Part shown: positions 12,241 through 22,437 of the stretch, piece by piece | Position numbering within the stretch: the stretch's first letter is position 1 | Layout of the letters: every line of letters begins with the position of its first letter | From: Asparagopsis taxiformis | Taxonomy: Eukaryota; Rhodophyta; Florideophyceae; Bonnemaisoniales; Bonnemaisoniaceae | Assembly: GCA_030407315.1 (NCBI GenBank) | Contig: JALQPE010000224.1 | Location: 1-64,000, forward strand | Direction: 5' to 3' | Length of the DNA: 64,000 nt | Position numbers and translations under genes: made by a program | The notes under the pieces: generated by a model | Database searches by the model: none | Seen by the model: the letters and a program-made list of their open reading frames with translations, nothing else | What the model was told of the DNA's origin: nothing

Positions 12241-14832
12241 ATGGCGGATACGCATTTCAGCAGTTTGTTTTCAACGGTTTGCGGCGATCAAGTGAGCGCG
12301 TCAGCGGAGTCGCGCGGACTCAAGCGCGGCGTCCATGTCAACTTGTTTGCGGACGTGGACGGTGCGGCTGTGCATATTGGGACGGCTTCGGTGAGCACTG
12401 CTGGTGGCGATGTTGGCCTTCCGCGCACGCTGCACAACCACAAGCTGCCGGAAACCGACGAGGCGGACTATATCGTCGTGCGCAACATTGCGACTAAGGA
12501 CAAGTTCAAGGACCTCCCGTTCCCGTACATGTTTGATGGCGCCGAGGGACCGCCGGAGACGATGGGTGGAGCATACGCCGCGGCGTTTTACCCTTGGGAT
12601 ACTCGGATGATGCGCCCCGCTGCGGAGGATGGCCCTAGCGACATTCGTACCCCTGCTGCAGCGTCAAACTTCAACGCAGCGACGAACCAGGCCAGCTCGG
12701 GACGGATGCCCAGTACCGGTCCGGCAGGCGAAATCACTGGTTCGGGGGGTACGAAGCATCCAGCACGCTCCACTCCGGTTTCGGGAGGCACGAAGCGCCC
12801 TGCTCGCTCTGCAAGACCCTCCAGTGGAGGCACGAAGCACCCTGCTCGCTCCAACGTCACCGAAGCTACTACGCAGGACGTAACCGAAGTGGACGACGAA
12901 CCGGAGGTGGCGGAAAGCATTCGTGAGCAGCAGGGGACGCAAATTACGGTGCCCAAGTTTGTGACGTCGGATTACGTCGGAGAAGGAGCGACTGTGCTGG
13001 TGAGGCAGCTAGTGGAACCGGCCGTGACCCTTCGGGATGTGAAAGAAGACCACGTGGAGGACCTGCGCAACAATATGTTGGCTGTGGGGTATGTGAGCTC
13101 TTCGCGTATCACTGTGACGGTGCTGAGGTCGCAGAACACGCATCTGCCCGCCGACACGCGTCTGTTCCAGAATGGCAAATTCCATGCCAATGCGAACGTG
13201 ACCGTGATCGACGGACTGCATCGTCTCAATGCTATGCATAGCATTGCCGATGACTTCACTCGCCTCACCCGTATGCACAGAACCAAGCTGCCACAGGACG
13301 CAAACCGCTTGCGCTGGGTTACTCAGCCTCTGGATGTGTACTACCTTCGCCGCAAGGACAACAGTGATCTTCAGCCTCATGAGATCATCCACAAGAGTGC
13401 AGAGTCGAACCATACGACTGGGACGCAACTGACGGAGCGCTCCCTGGTTCGAATCTTGTCGTCCATCCAGCAGTTCATCCGTACGATTGCTGTTGCAAAT
13501 AACGTGGAAAACGCTGGCGACTTGCGTGAGTCTGATGTCATCCGAACATTGTTCGAGGCGCAGTTCATGGGGATGATGAATTCAACGAACACGGCCCGGC
13601 GGTGGACGCGTTTGGCTATAGCAACGCTGAAGCATCCTGTTCTCGACGAAGTGTTGCGTGAGCTGAACAATTCCGAGCGCCGCAACGAGATTGGGATAAC
13701 GCACCTGGACCACAAGATAGTGCGCGAGTTGCTGGAAGAAAACTTTGTCTTCGTCTTGCGTGGTCTTTCGGAGTACTTGAACCCTGCTCATGGTGGACGT
13801 CCGGATGGACGCTTTGACGTGAACGACTTCTATACATACGTCCGTCGCGTGACTGCAATAGCAAATTCTCTGTACGCTGCGTTTGGGCGCCCAAAGAGTA
13901 TTATGCGCAAGTCATTTCTGAGCACAGAGATGGCAATTGGGTCGGTTAAGCAGCCGAAGGAGTTGCAATGGCATCTCACCAATGCCATTGCAATGTATAG
14001 AGGGGACGACCGGAGCAGTGAGGTTCGAATGCGACGGAGAGCCACGCGTTTACAGGATTTGGAAACGAACTTGAAAGAGTTTTTCAATCCGACATTGAAG
14101 AAGAAGACTAAGGCTCGACGCAAACGCCGCCCTTCTGCTGCCAATGTGAGACTCACTCACAAGAAGCAGCGGAATGTCGAACATGAGCCTGCTTCGCATG
14201 GCATCCGCCGCCGTTCACAGCGACTTCGCTCGACGGGGAGCACACGCCTCGAGGAAGAAGAGCCGGTTGTGGTACAACAATCCGCCGGGGAAGAAGAACA
14301 GGCCGTTGTTGATAAACCCACCGATCAACAACAAGCCACTGCTTCCGGTGATGAGGTTGACGAAGACTCCGCCCGTTCCCCCGATTCTGCCGTTGAGATT
14401 GTCCCCCAAGATAACCAACGTGCTGGTGCGACTCCCTCCAACCAAGAATCTGTCCATAACGTTTCGGACGAGGAAGAAAACAACAGTGCAGACGAGGGCC
14501 AAGTCGAAAGCAAGGGGGTCCGCGAAGTGACAATTACACTCACTGTTCCGGAAGGAGTCGAAGTCGATGAAGACGGTTACATCGTTCGTGACTCTCCTTC
14601 TGAACACGACCTCCTGTTCGACGACCGGATGCCATCTCTTCCCGACGATTTCGAAGTCAAAGACCGAGCTGAAGGGCATCATCTGGCGCAGCGTCCCGCG
14701 GACGTCATCGCATCGGTGAGGGTTGGTTGTCTGCCCCCGATTGAGCTCAGGTTGTTATTGGAGAGTGTGGAAATCGATGAAGGGGCAGGAGGTGAGGTAT
14801 TTGAAGAAAGTGGCGATGGACCCTGTGTTTGA
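12241..14832 (+). CDS. ParB/sulfiredoxin-fold-like protein with N-terminal WD-MRP module
   Basis: The frame runs further upstream, but the ATG at 12241 is chosen: it sits in an ACC-ATG-G context and begins a natural globular region (863 residues). Residues about 30-125 form a module ending in PFPY...PPET...WDTRMMRP (W119) that recurs at the end of the methyltransferase gene at 27319-27774. Residues 165-205 are three SGGTKxPARS repeats. Residues 240-480 contain the motif IDGLHR (D324, H327, R328), the nucleotide-binding signature of ParB/sulfiredoxin-like domains. The last 200 residues are basic, then very acidic, as in nuclear proteins. The stop overlaps the next gene by 17 bp. GC is higher than in the neighbouring repeats. 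Function is inferred: a DNA- or nucleotide-binding protein working with the dioxygenase. No experimental family is recognised for the whole protein. Confidence 0.7.
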   Translation: MADTHFSSLFSTVCGDQVSASAESRGLKRGVHVNLFADVDGAAVHIGTASVSTAGGDVGLPRTLHNHKLPETDEADYIVVRNIATKDKFKDLPFPYMFDGAEGPPETMGGAYAAAFYPWDTRMMRPAAEDGPSDIRTPAAASNFNAATNQASSGRMPSTGPAGEITGSGGTKHPARSTPVSGGTKRPARSARPSSGGTKHPARSNVTEATTQDVTEVDDEPEVAESIREQQGTQITVPKFVTSDYVGEGATVLVRQLVEPAVTLRDVKEDHVEDLRNNMLAVGYVSSSRITVTVLRSQNTHLPADTRLFQNGKFHANANVTVIDGLHRLNAMHSIADDFTRLTRMHRTKLPQDANRLRWVTQPLDVYYLRRKDNSDLQPHEIIHKSAESNHTTGTQLTERSLVRILSSIQQFIRTIAVANNVENAGDLRESDVIRTLFEAQFMGMMNSTNTARRWTRLAIATLKHPVLDEVLRELNNSERRNEIGITHLDHKIVRELLEENFVFVLRGLSEYLNPAHGGRPDGRFDVNDFYTYVRRVTAIANSLYAAFGRPKSIMRKSFLSTEMAIGSVKQPKELQWHLTNAIAMYRGDDRSSEVRMRRRATRLQDLETNLKEFFNPTLKKKTKARRKRRPSAANVRLTHKKQRNVEHEPASHGIRRRSQRLRSTGSTRLEEEEPVVVQQSAGEEEQAVVDKPTDQQQATASGDEVDEDSARSPDSAVEIVPQDNQRAGATPSNQESVHNVSDEEENNSADEGQVESKGVREVTITLTVPEGVEVDEDGYIVRDSPSEHDLLFDDRMPSLPDDFEVKDRAEGHHLAQRPADVIASVRVGCLPPIELRLLLESVEIDEGAGGEVFEESGDGPCV

Positions 14833-16195
14833 GGGGCTGCATATTCCGGAACAACATCGGGCTCGTCATCTTGTTTTCGAGATCGACACCATCTATCCGA
14901 TGTTTTTCGCAGCGTGGAAGATGGCTGCCAAGGCGATGTGTGAGCCTACATCGACGTTTCTACCCTCGAGGCTGGACTTCGCCCAGGTTGCGCGAATGTC
15001 TACAAGCTGGAAGGATTCGTATGAGGCCGGCACTGGTATGGCGTACTTCCACAATTGCCGAACGGAAATCAACGAGCGAGGGTATACGGTGATGCACAAT
15101 TTCGCGGATGTAAGCTACCTCGATGCGTCGGACAAGTTCCCATTTGACTTGGGTCTCATGGAAGAAATTCCTATCCAGGAATTGTTTCGGTACTTTTTGG
15201 GAACATGGGAGGGGGAGGAGGTGCACAAGGACCCTGGGAACCGGCAGCTGTGGAGTCCCATTGTCAATACGGGGGACGATGAAACAGATGAGAAGAACCG
15301 GAATGAGGGGAGGGCTCGCTTCACGTCTACGCGCCACTGCCTGGTTGACTATGCCGAGAACGATGAGACGCATATCGACCGGTTCAAGTTTGTGACGCGG
15401 CGAGCCCTGCTGGATGTGTGGTTGGGAATCCTTGTCCGGCTGATAGGGCTGGAGGAGTGCGGTTTACCGGGAGAAAAACTTGTCATGCCGGCATCTGGGG
15501 GACGGTTTTTGATAACGGGAAAGGGGTGTCCTCGGCAGGTCCCACACAATGATTTCCCTGTTCCTCCTCGCGACCGCAAAGATCAACTTCCGGGTTACTT
15601 TGTTATTGCCAACGGAGATGACCCATTCCCTATCTGGGTGTGTCCAGGGTCCCACAAGTACGTCTTTTCCAAAGCGCTGGAATTAGATATGTACGCCAAG
15701 ACGATGAAGCTGAAGAAGGTAATCGTTCCGCCACGTTCAGTCTTCATCGGTCACGGCTATGTACAACATGCCGGGGCAGGGCATGTCGACAGAGTTGTGT
15801 CACACACGACAACGAGGTATCACACGTATTTCAGGAATGCGTCGTATCCGATTCCCGACAATGTTTCGTTTGGTTTCATCAGGCGGTTGGGATTCGAAGA
15901 AGAAGTAATCCCCAATGCTCCGCGCCGGTCTGCCAGGCAAAGTCAACCGGCACCTGTCAATGTTCGCCACAAGACAGTTGTTCCCATCCCGGTCAAGAAA
16001 GATCGTAGGCCGAAGACAGGGCAGCTCGGAATCATGCGGATGAAGACGACAGAAGCTCCCAAGAAGAGAACCCTCACACCGGGTGAAGAATTCATCTTGA
16101 GCAGATCACCTCCACAGTTGCCGATAACGCCTATTCTGCCGGGAGATCCTGAATATAGTGAGGACGAAGACGAAGAAGAATTTTCCGACGGCTAG
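14816..16195 (+). CDS. 2-oxoglutarate/Fe(II)-dependent dioxygenase-like protein
   Basis: With the start at the ATG at 14816 the protein has 459 residues; the open frame continues upstream to 14723 inside the ParB-like gene. The double-stranded beta-helix region shows an HxD pair (H244, D246), then VCPGSHK, and a distal histidine H318 in YVQHAGAGH followed by R326. This is the iron- and 2-oxoglutarate-binding pattern of the superfamily, closest in style to phytanoyl-CoA-dioxygenase-like or JBP/TET-like members. The C-terminal 100 residues are a basic, then acidic tail. Start and upstream stop overlap by 17 bp, so the two proteins may be made from one transcript or joined by an unseen intron. 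The substrate is unknown; an oxidised base in DNA or RNA is the interesting possibility. The 3' third is duplicated at 1-450. Confidence 0.7.
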   Translation: MDPVFEGLHIPEQHRARHLVFEIDTIYPMFFAAWKMAAKAMCEPTSTFLPSRLDFAQVARMSTSWKDSYEAGTGMAYFHNCRTEINERGYTVMHNFADVSYLDASDKFPFDLGLMEEIPIQELFRYFLGTWEGEEVHKDPGNRQLWSPIVNTGDDETDEKNRNEGRARFTSTRHCLVDYAENDETHIDRFKFVTRRALLDVWLGILVRLIGLEECGLPGEKLVMPASGGRFLITGKGCPRQVPHNDFPVPPRDRKDQLPGYFVIANGDDPFPIWVCPGSHKYVFSKALELDMYAKTMKLKKVIVPPRSVFIGHGYVQHAGAGHVDRVVSHTTTRYHTYFRNASYPIPDNVSFGFIRRLGFEEEVIPNAPRRSARQSQPAPVNVRHKTVVPIPVKKDRRPKTGQLGIMRMKTTEAPKKRTLTPGEEFILSRSPPQLPITPILPGDPEYSEDEDEEEFSDG

Positions 16196-16472
16196 ATAGC
16201 TTAACAACTACTACTTTGGTAAACAATTATCGAGAATATAATCATCTCCTTTATCACTTCCAATCTATGAACCTAGTATAATGTACTTCCGTTCCATGCT
16301 TTCAAACTAGATTGTCCATTCCCTCGTGGGTTGGAGCATGATTTCCAGGACGATTCCCTCACATCTCTAGACTCGATGGTCTATGCTAGAAATAGCAGAA
16401 CAATTGGGTATGTACGTGCTTCATCGCCTACTTGCTTCCGGTAATGTGTGGACGTGCACGATACACGATCAA

Positions 16473-17820
16473 CCTGAAATGGACGTCCGGTGGATGTCCA
16501 GCTCAGATGCATTGCTGGCCAGCCCAGAAATTCTACAATTTCGGGCACAAAAAAATATTGCAAAAAACATCGATTTCAGCGGGTGGATTGTGCCGTACGG
16601 CACACCCCCATCTCAAAAACATGTTCACATGTGCATGTTTTTGAGAATAGCCCAAATTTTAATTCAAATCAGGGTGTCTAATTTGGCCACAACGGCCCCA
16701 GGAACCGGCCGCCGCCCCGAGTGGGGTTGTCACTGGCTTCTGTAAGCACTAACTGTAAGGCTAAATGGCGTCTCACGACGGGTCGATTTCAGGCTCAATA
16801 CGCCAGGGACAGGTCTTGGTCCTTGTTCCATCATGGTCCCGCCTCACTCTCTCACGACCAACCTGAAATGGACGTCCGGTGGATGTCCAGCTCGATTGCA
16901 CTGCTGGCCAGCCCAGAAATTCTAAAATTTCGGGCACAAAAAATTGTAAAAAATCATCGATTTGGGCGGGTCGATTGTGCCGTACGGCACACCCCCATCT
17001 CAAAAACATGTTCACATGTGCATGTTTTTGAGAATAGCCCAAATTTTAATTCAAATCAGGGTGTCTAATTTGGCCACAACGGCCCCAGGAACCGGCCGCC
17101 GCCCCGAGTGGGGTTGTCACTGGCTTCTGTAAGCACTAACTGTAAGGCTAAATGGCGTCTCACGACGGGTCGATTTCAGGCTCAATACGCCAGGGACAGG
17201 TCTTGGTCCTTGTTCCATCATGGTCCCGCCTCACTCTCTCACGACCAACCTGAAATGGACGTCCGGTGGATGTCCAGCTCAGATGCATTGCTGGCCAGCC
17301 CAGAAATTCTAAAATTTCGGGCAAAAAAAATCTTGCAAAAATCAACGATTTGGGCGGGTCGATTGTGCCGTACGGCACACCCCCATCTCAAAAACATGTT
17401 CACATGTGCATGTTTTTGAGAATAGCCCAAATTTTAATTCTAATCAGGGTGTCTAATTTGGCCACAACGGCCCCAGGAACCGACCGTCGGCCCCGATCGG
17501 GGGCTATCACTGGCGTCTGTAAGCACCAACTGTAAGCCGGAACCGGTCACCGCCCCGATCGGGGCTATCACTGGCTTCTACAAGCACCAACTGTATGGCT
17601 AAATGGCGTCTCACGAAGGGTCGATTTCAGGCTCAATACGCCAGGGACAGGTCTTGGTCCTTGTTTCATCATGGTCCCGCCCCACTCTCTCACGACCAAC
17701 CTGAAATGGACGTCCGGTGGATGTCCAGCTCGATTGCGTTGCTGGCCAGCCCAGAAATTCTAAAATTTCCGAAAAATCAATTTGGTGGCCCAGCATCTCC
17801 TGTGCCGAAAATTCCCGCAC
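16473..17820 (+). repeat. 388-bp palindromic repeat, three tandem units plus a partial
   Basis: Units start at 16473, 16862, 17249 and 17700. GTGCCGTACGGCAC lies at 16590-16603, 16977-16990 and 17365-17378. Order within a unit: GGACGTCC box, AGAAATTCTAAAATTTC box, 14-bp palindrome, 13-bp-arm hairpin, GGCCACAACGGCCCC box. Short open frames on both strands mirror each other because of the palindromes. Nothing indicates protein coding. Confidence 0.95.
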
Positions 17821-18179
17821 TCACTTCTGATATACGTCTAGACGTGTTTCGCACTTGTACGCATCAGGGAAGGCGTCACGGAAGGTTGAGACTCAGTCTC
17901 AGACAACGCGGTACACAAGTAGCATAGCCTATGCTACTTGTGTACCGCGTCGTCTGAAATAGCGAGTAGTGTTTGTTGTATAGTTGTGGAGTATGCGTCT
18001 GGTGGTTTGTAAAGCTTGCAGAACGGGATAGGGATGTGGGTGGCCCTATTTTATGAATACATGAATACAAATATTCAGGGTTGACAAAGCGGAAAGGCAT
18101 ACGCTCATACATGTTTGAGATTGCATAGTGGAGAAAATATTTACATCGAAATTTACATGGAGCTGATGGAGGTTTTAAG

Positions 18180-19080
18180 GATGACGTATGGGAGGAAGAA
18201 AATTCTTCTTTGGTATGAGGATGTGTTCTGTAGGGGGGGTTGGATGGAATCTTGGGATGGTACAGGAGGAGGTGGAAATGTACGGAGTGCGGGTTTAGAC
18301 TGGAATGTGATTCGGAGAGGAGTGCTGACGAGCATATTATGGGGATTAGAGAGACGCTGCGGGGTGTGGGGGTAGTGAGGGCGGAGGAGGTGTTTAGGTG
18401 GGACCGTAGGAGGCTGTGGTTGAAGGCGCCGAGAGGAGGGGGTTTTAGGAAAGTGAGGAGAAAGAGGGGGAGGGGGGTGGCGTCTGTTCTGGCTGTGGTG
18501 AGTGGGGATGTGATGGAGAAGAAGGGGGTTATTGTATTTGGGGAGGGAGGGGAGTGGGAGGAAGGGTGCGAAGTGGGGGGTTCAACCCTTATCAAGTTGA
18601 TATGTGGCTCAGAGAGAGGATGTTTCTGAGGAGACGGCGGGGGAGCGGGAGTGTGGGCCGGTGGTGGTGCTGTATACGGTATCTAAGATGCGGATGGCGT
18701 GGGGGGCATGGAGCAGCTGAGGGAGGGAGGGGATGGAGCAGGTCGGGCACGGGATGGGGAGTGAGAGGTTTTCGAAGAGTAAGCTGCAGGGGAAGTTTGT
18801 GGAGAGGGCGAAGGAGAGGGGTTGAAGGTAGAGGAGAGAGGTATTGAAGAACAATACGTTGCAAAGGTGATGGGGGAGAGCATGGTCGAGGAGTTAGGGG
18901 TGTTTTTCCTTATTCTGAGGTAGTATGAGGACTGGTTATACGAAATCTGTACGGTAAAGCCGAAAAGTAGGTATGGAATGGAGGTGTGCACCGTGGAAGC
19001 GGGGACAGGTAGCTGAAAATGCGCGCTAGAGTGGTATTGGGGGTGTTTGAGGTACAGTACGGGGGAGGTGAGCACCAACA
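18180..19080. other. G-rich strand block, copy 2; no gene
   Basis: Purine-rich plus strand with many G runs, the counterpart of 1560-2460. Minus-strand frames of 200 or more codons are C-rich composition shadows and are frameshifted relative to the other copy. Confidence 0.6.
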
Positions 19081-19229
19081 GGAAGGGGGTGTGAGCGAGA
19101 GGATGAAAAAATTAAAGACGAAATTGGAGTCGACCGACAAGGAAAATTAGAGTGGTCGCCGTGATGGATGCGGACATCCATGTCGAGCACGGCGGCAGAA
19201 ATTTCTGGGGTCGAAATTTTTGAATTTCT

Positions 19230-19463
19230 GAACCGGCGCCCGTCCTAGGCGGACATAGACATGGTGGAAGTCCATCCCGAGGTGGACATCCGTGGTACTA
19301 GAAACAATGAATGTCGTCCTAGTAATACTAGACGTACTAGACCGCATGGACGTCCGGTTCTAGGCGGACATCCAAAAATACTGGACAACATGGACGTCCG
19401 CCTAGTAATACTAGGTGTACTAGAGGTTGTGGACGTCCGCGTCCATTTCCGAGAACACAGACG
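19230..19463. repeat. Right terminal GGACGTCC/CTAG array of copy 2
   Basis: Same motif array as 2589-2827, ending AACACAGACG at 19463. The outer 35 bp resemble the termini at 3256 and 30862; further in, only the motif grammar is shared. Confidence 0.75.
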
Positions 19464-20160
19464 TCCGTGTCTCGTTTTCGGGACGACAGAATTCTATCGA
19501 TCCAAAACTGAACTTTCTGACACCAACCTCCTCGGGCAATCTGAGCAACGATCTGCTCAATTCTTCCAGATGATGTTGTGAAAGCTTGGCATCGCTTCCA
19601 ACGTTATGTTTGTATGATATAGCCACACATAGTGTCCCCTCTTCGCCATGTTGTATCGGCAGCCTAATCCTTTTATTCCATCACTGGTTCGATCAACGTC
19701 TTCGTCAGAATCAGTAAGACTGATATCGTCGTCACGATTCGTGGCATTGGATGAACCATCATTATCATTCAATTGCAGGCGTTTCGCAACTCGCTCAGAG
19801 CGGCGGGGGGATGATGCAATTTTCGCAGAGCCGCAGGTAGTAACCGGGGGAGAAGTTTCAGCATTCTTGCGGATTGAGCTGCGGACGGCTTCCTTCTGTT
19901 TATACAAGGAATTGCGCTTACTGCTTGTATCTGAAATGAGTTTTTCAGTGGAAACTTGTTCAGAATCATCCTCGTCTAGGCTAGCCTGTGCATCATTGTC
20001 AAAGACTGTTGGTGAAAGTGCTTCACTCGTATGTCTTGATTTAGAACGTCTTAATGGCGTGTTCTCCGACGCTGAATCTGAGTTTTACGTATCAGCTTGT
20101 TGCTCTGCATCCAAATCGTTCTCTCTCTTCATCGTCAGAGAAAAAATCAGGAATTGGACT
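19464..20160 (-). pseudogene. Minus-strand gene remnant, family not recognised
   Basis: Two overlapping frames on the minus strand carry protein-like sequence: an acidic/basic stretch with RRSERVAKRLQ and a D/S-rich run, then, after a frame change near 19620, a segment ending KFSFGSIEFCRPENE at the element terminus. It is abruptly cut by the terminus at 19463. It may be continued by the remnant at 2828-3255, which would make 3256-19463 an insertion in this gene. Confidence 0.35.
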
Positions 20161-21241
20161 TTAGCGACGTTTTTGTCGAACTGGTTGTTCTTCTCCCCTG
20201 CTCACATTCAAAATCCATAGTTCACCAAGCTGCTGGAGCCAGGATAGGAAACTTGCAGATTCATCATCAACAGTTCTACTCTCACTAGAATCACCAGAAG
20301 GGGAATGGCCCTGTTCCAAGATAAAATCATCCGCCCAATCGTCTGTTTCTGCAGCAGGATCTGCATACACGCCAATGACATTACTCACACGAGGAAGATC
20401 TGATGCACCTAATTTGGCGAGCTGGTCCAACTCTTCGTCAAATGTAGTGAGAGTAATTGTATCGCGTGGACCGTGATCCCTAACACTGTTTGACGAGGTT
20501 GCTTTCTGCGGTGGTGATCTGCGATCGTGAAGACGAGTTATAGATCCGCTTCGGCTAGCGGCAGTTCCCTTCGCTGGAAACTTGGTTGGTGCGATTTCAG
20601 AGTCATCAGACAGTTCATCCTAGCCCCAATCGTCCACAGAGTCATCTGTTGTAATTGATGTACGTGTTGGAATGCGCGAAGAAAGAGCTGGTGTGGAAAG
20701 AGTTTGGATGGTAGAAGTGTCTGGCGGATGGGTAGAAGGTGGAAATAGTTGGGCTCGCACTTGAAGCATTACGAAGACGCAAGGGCTGACGAGGAGTGGG
20801 GAGAGGATCGGGTAAGCGAATGCGAGGACTGTCATTGAGATTAAGTGTCTCTGTCGACGATACTTGAGCAGATAATAGTGGTGGTCGAGGCGGAAGGGCA
20901 GGAGTGGCTGTTGCAGAGGTGCGATGGGTGGTGGCCTGAGCAACAAGACGAGTATCGGAAGACGTTGACTCCTGAGAACTGCGCTCGGAAAAATTTCTGG
21001 GAAGCTGGCGATGTGTTTTAGCTGTGTGCACCGGAGGAAATGACGAAGATGAGGGCACCGTTGGCGAATTATGCGCTTGCGAGAGGCGAATTCGAGCGCC
21101 ACCTTCTTTGGTTACGACATCTGAAGTATGGGAAGTATGGCGAAAGCGCTTCGAAGTAGGCTTGGGTGGAGGTTGCACTTTTCGCAATGGTTTCTGTGAG
21201 TGATATGAACGCTTTTCTCGTGACTCTGGTTGATCAGACAA
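20161..21241 (-). pseudogene. Serine/proline-rich acidic protein remnant with frameshift and stop
   Basis: Reading from an ATG at 21241, one frame gives a Ser/Pro-rich basic region. The sense then moves to another frame near 20800, passes a TAG stop at about 20620 and stays protein-like to about 20165. It includes two acidic-aromatic motifs (DDSVDDWG and TDDWADDF). No domain is recognised. It is either a broken gene or one with unseen short introns; no clear splice pair is visible at the TAG. Confidence 0.35.
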
Positions 21242-22437
21242 AGGCTGAGGAAAGCCATGCGAATGGGCGGTAGAATTTGGTGGTGTTAGTTGTGGTCGTT
21301 GCTGGTGATGCTATTCCAAAAAAATTCGCCAGAACAATTGTTTCTGCTTGAGTAGAATTGATTTCGCCCAAGTTGGCGACGGAAACTTGCGGTGAACAGG
21401 CGGGGAAGAATGCAAGGAAGACGCAGAGAGCACTTACGACGCGCGAAAAGCTGAGAAATGTGTGACTATAACTCATGGAAGACGTTGAGGGCGGAAGGGA
21501 ACACCTTGCAGAGGGAGGATGTGCGAGGCGGAAGGGAGAGGGAATACTTTCATGGCCTTGATGGGTCATGCATGCACGGCTTACAGAACATGTGCATCTG
21601 GCAGTTAAATGGCCGGCGTGCTTCCAGTAGAAAGCCGCCGGCCGCGGGTACAAATTTGATCACATGTCACAATTCAAAATTGTGACTCAAAATTTTGTAC
21701 CGGCCTGTGGTGCTCAAATTTCAAGCACACCCCTCCGTGACATGTTGTACCTCCCGCCAATAAGTGGCAGTGTTTCGGTTGCATACTTTGAGCATAATGT
21801 GCACAATGTGCACTATGATTGTGTACATGTGTGTACTCGAGACGCCATGGCGTGGATGTCTTGGCGGTGCTCATTGTAATTTACGCTCAACAGTGCGTGC
21901 ATGCCGACGCGGACATCAGCACACGACGGAGCATTTGATACGTCCATGCATGGACTGCATCACACACTCAACGTGCAAATAGGATCTTATAGCAGTCCAT
22001 GCCTGGAGCATATGACTGTGAAGGGGTATAGGAGTGTGGAGCATGTATGACACGGATGGTTGTACACATAAGTGTGTGGCGTTCGAGAATCAATCAGTGG
22101 AGCAGTGTATGGTCGTCGGCACTTTTCAATACGGCGTGTATGATTGTACAGGGGTATAGGAGCGTGGAGCATGCATAGCATGGATGGATTTACACATATG
22201 TTTGCATGAGTCTGTGGCGTGCATGGATGGGTGTACAAAGAAGTGTGCATGAGTCTGTGGCTTGCATGGATGGCACGGAAGGGTGTACAAATAAGTGTGC
22301 ATGTCTTTGTGGCGGCAGTGAAGCAATCAGTGCAACAGTGCATGCACGTCACAGCACTTTGCAATATGAATTATTATGAGTGAGTGGCATTAAAGAGATT
22401 CTGAACGACATACATTTATGTGAACGGTCTTACCAAA
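21242..22437. other. No gene; minisatellite-like stretch 22010-22345
   Basis: At 22150-22340 phrases such as GTGTGCATGAGTCTGTGGC and GCATGGATGG return every 45-55 bp. The rest contains short alternating GTGCAC/GTGTAC palindromes but no supported gene. Confidence 0.5.

Larger units (their letters stand above)
15721..19463. repeat. Duplicated block, copy 2 (matches 1-2827)
   Basis: Begins in the dioxygenase gene (the left match is limited by the window edge) and ends at the ACACAGACG terminus. The copies are about 95 percent identical by eye in aligned parts, with a larger number of 388-bp units here. Confidence 0.85.

Noticed and set aside
728..17820. CRISPR-like array
   Set aside because: Units are about 388 bp with no short unique spacers; these are dispersed and tandem repeats of a eukaryotic genome.
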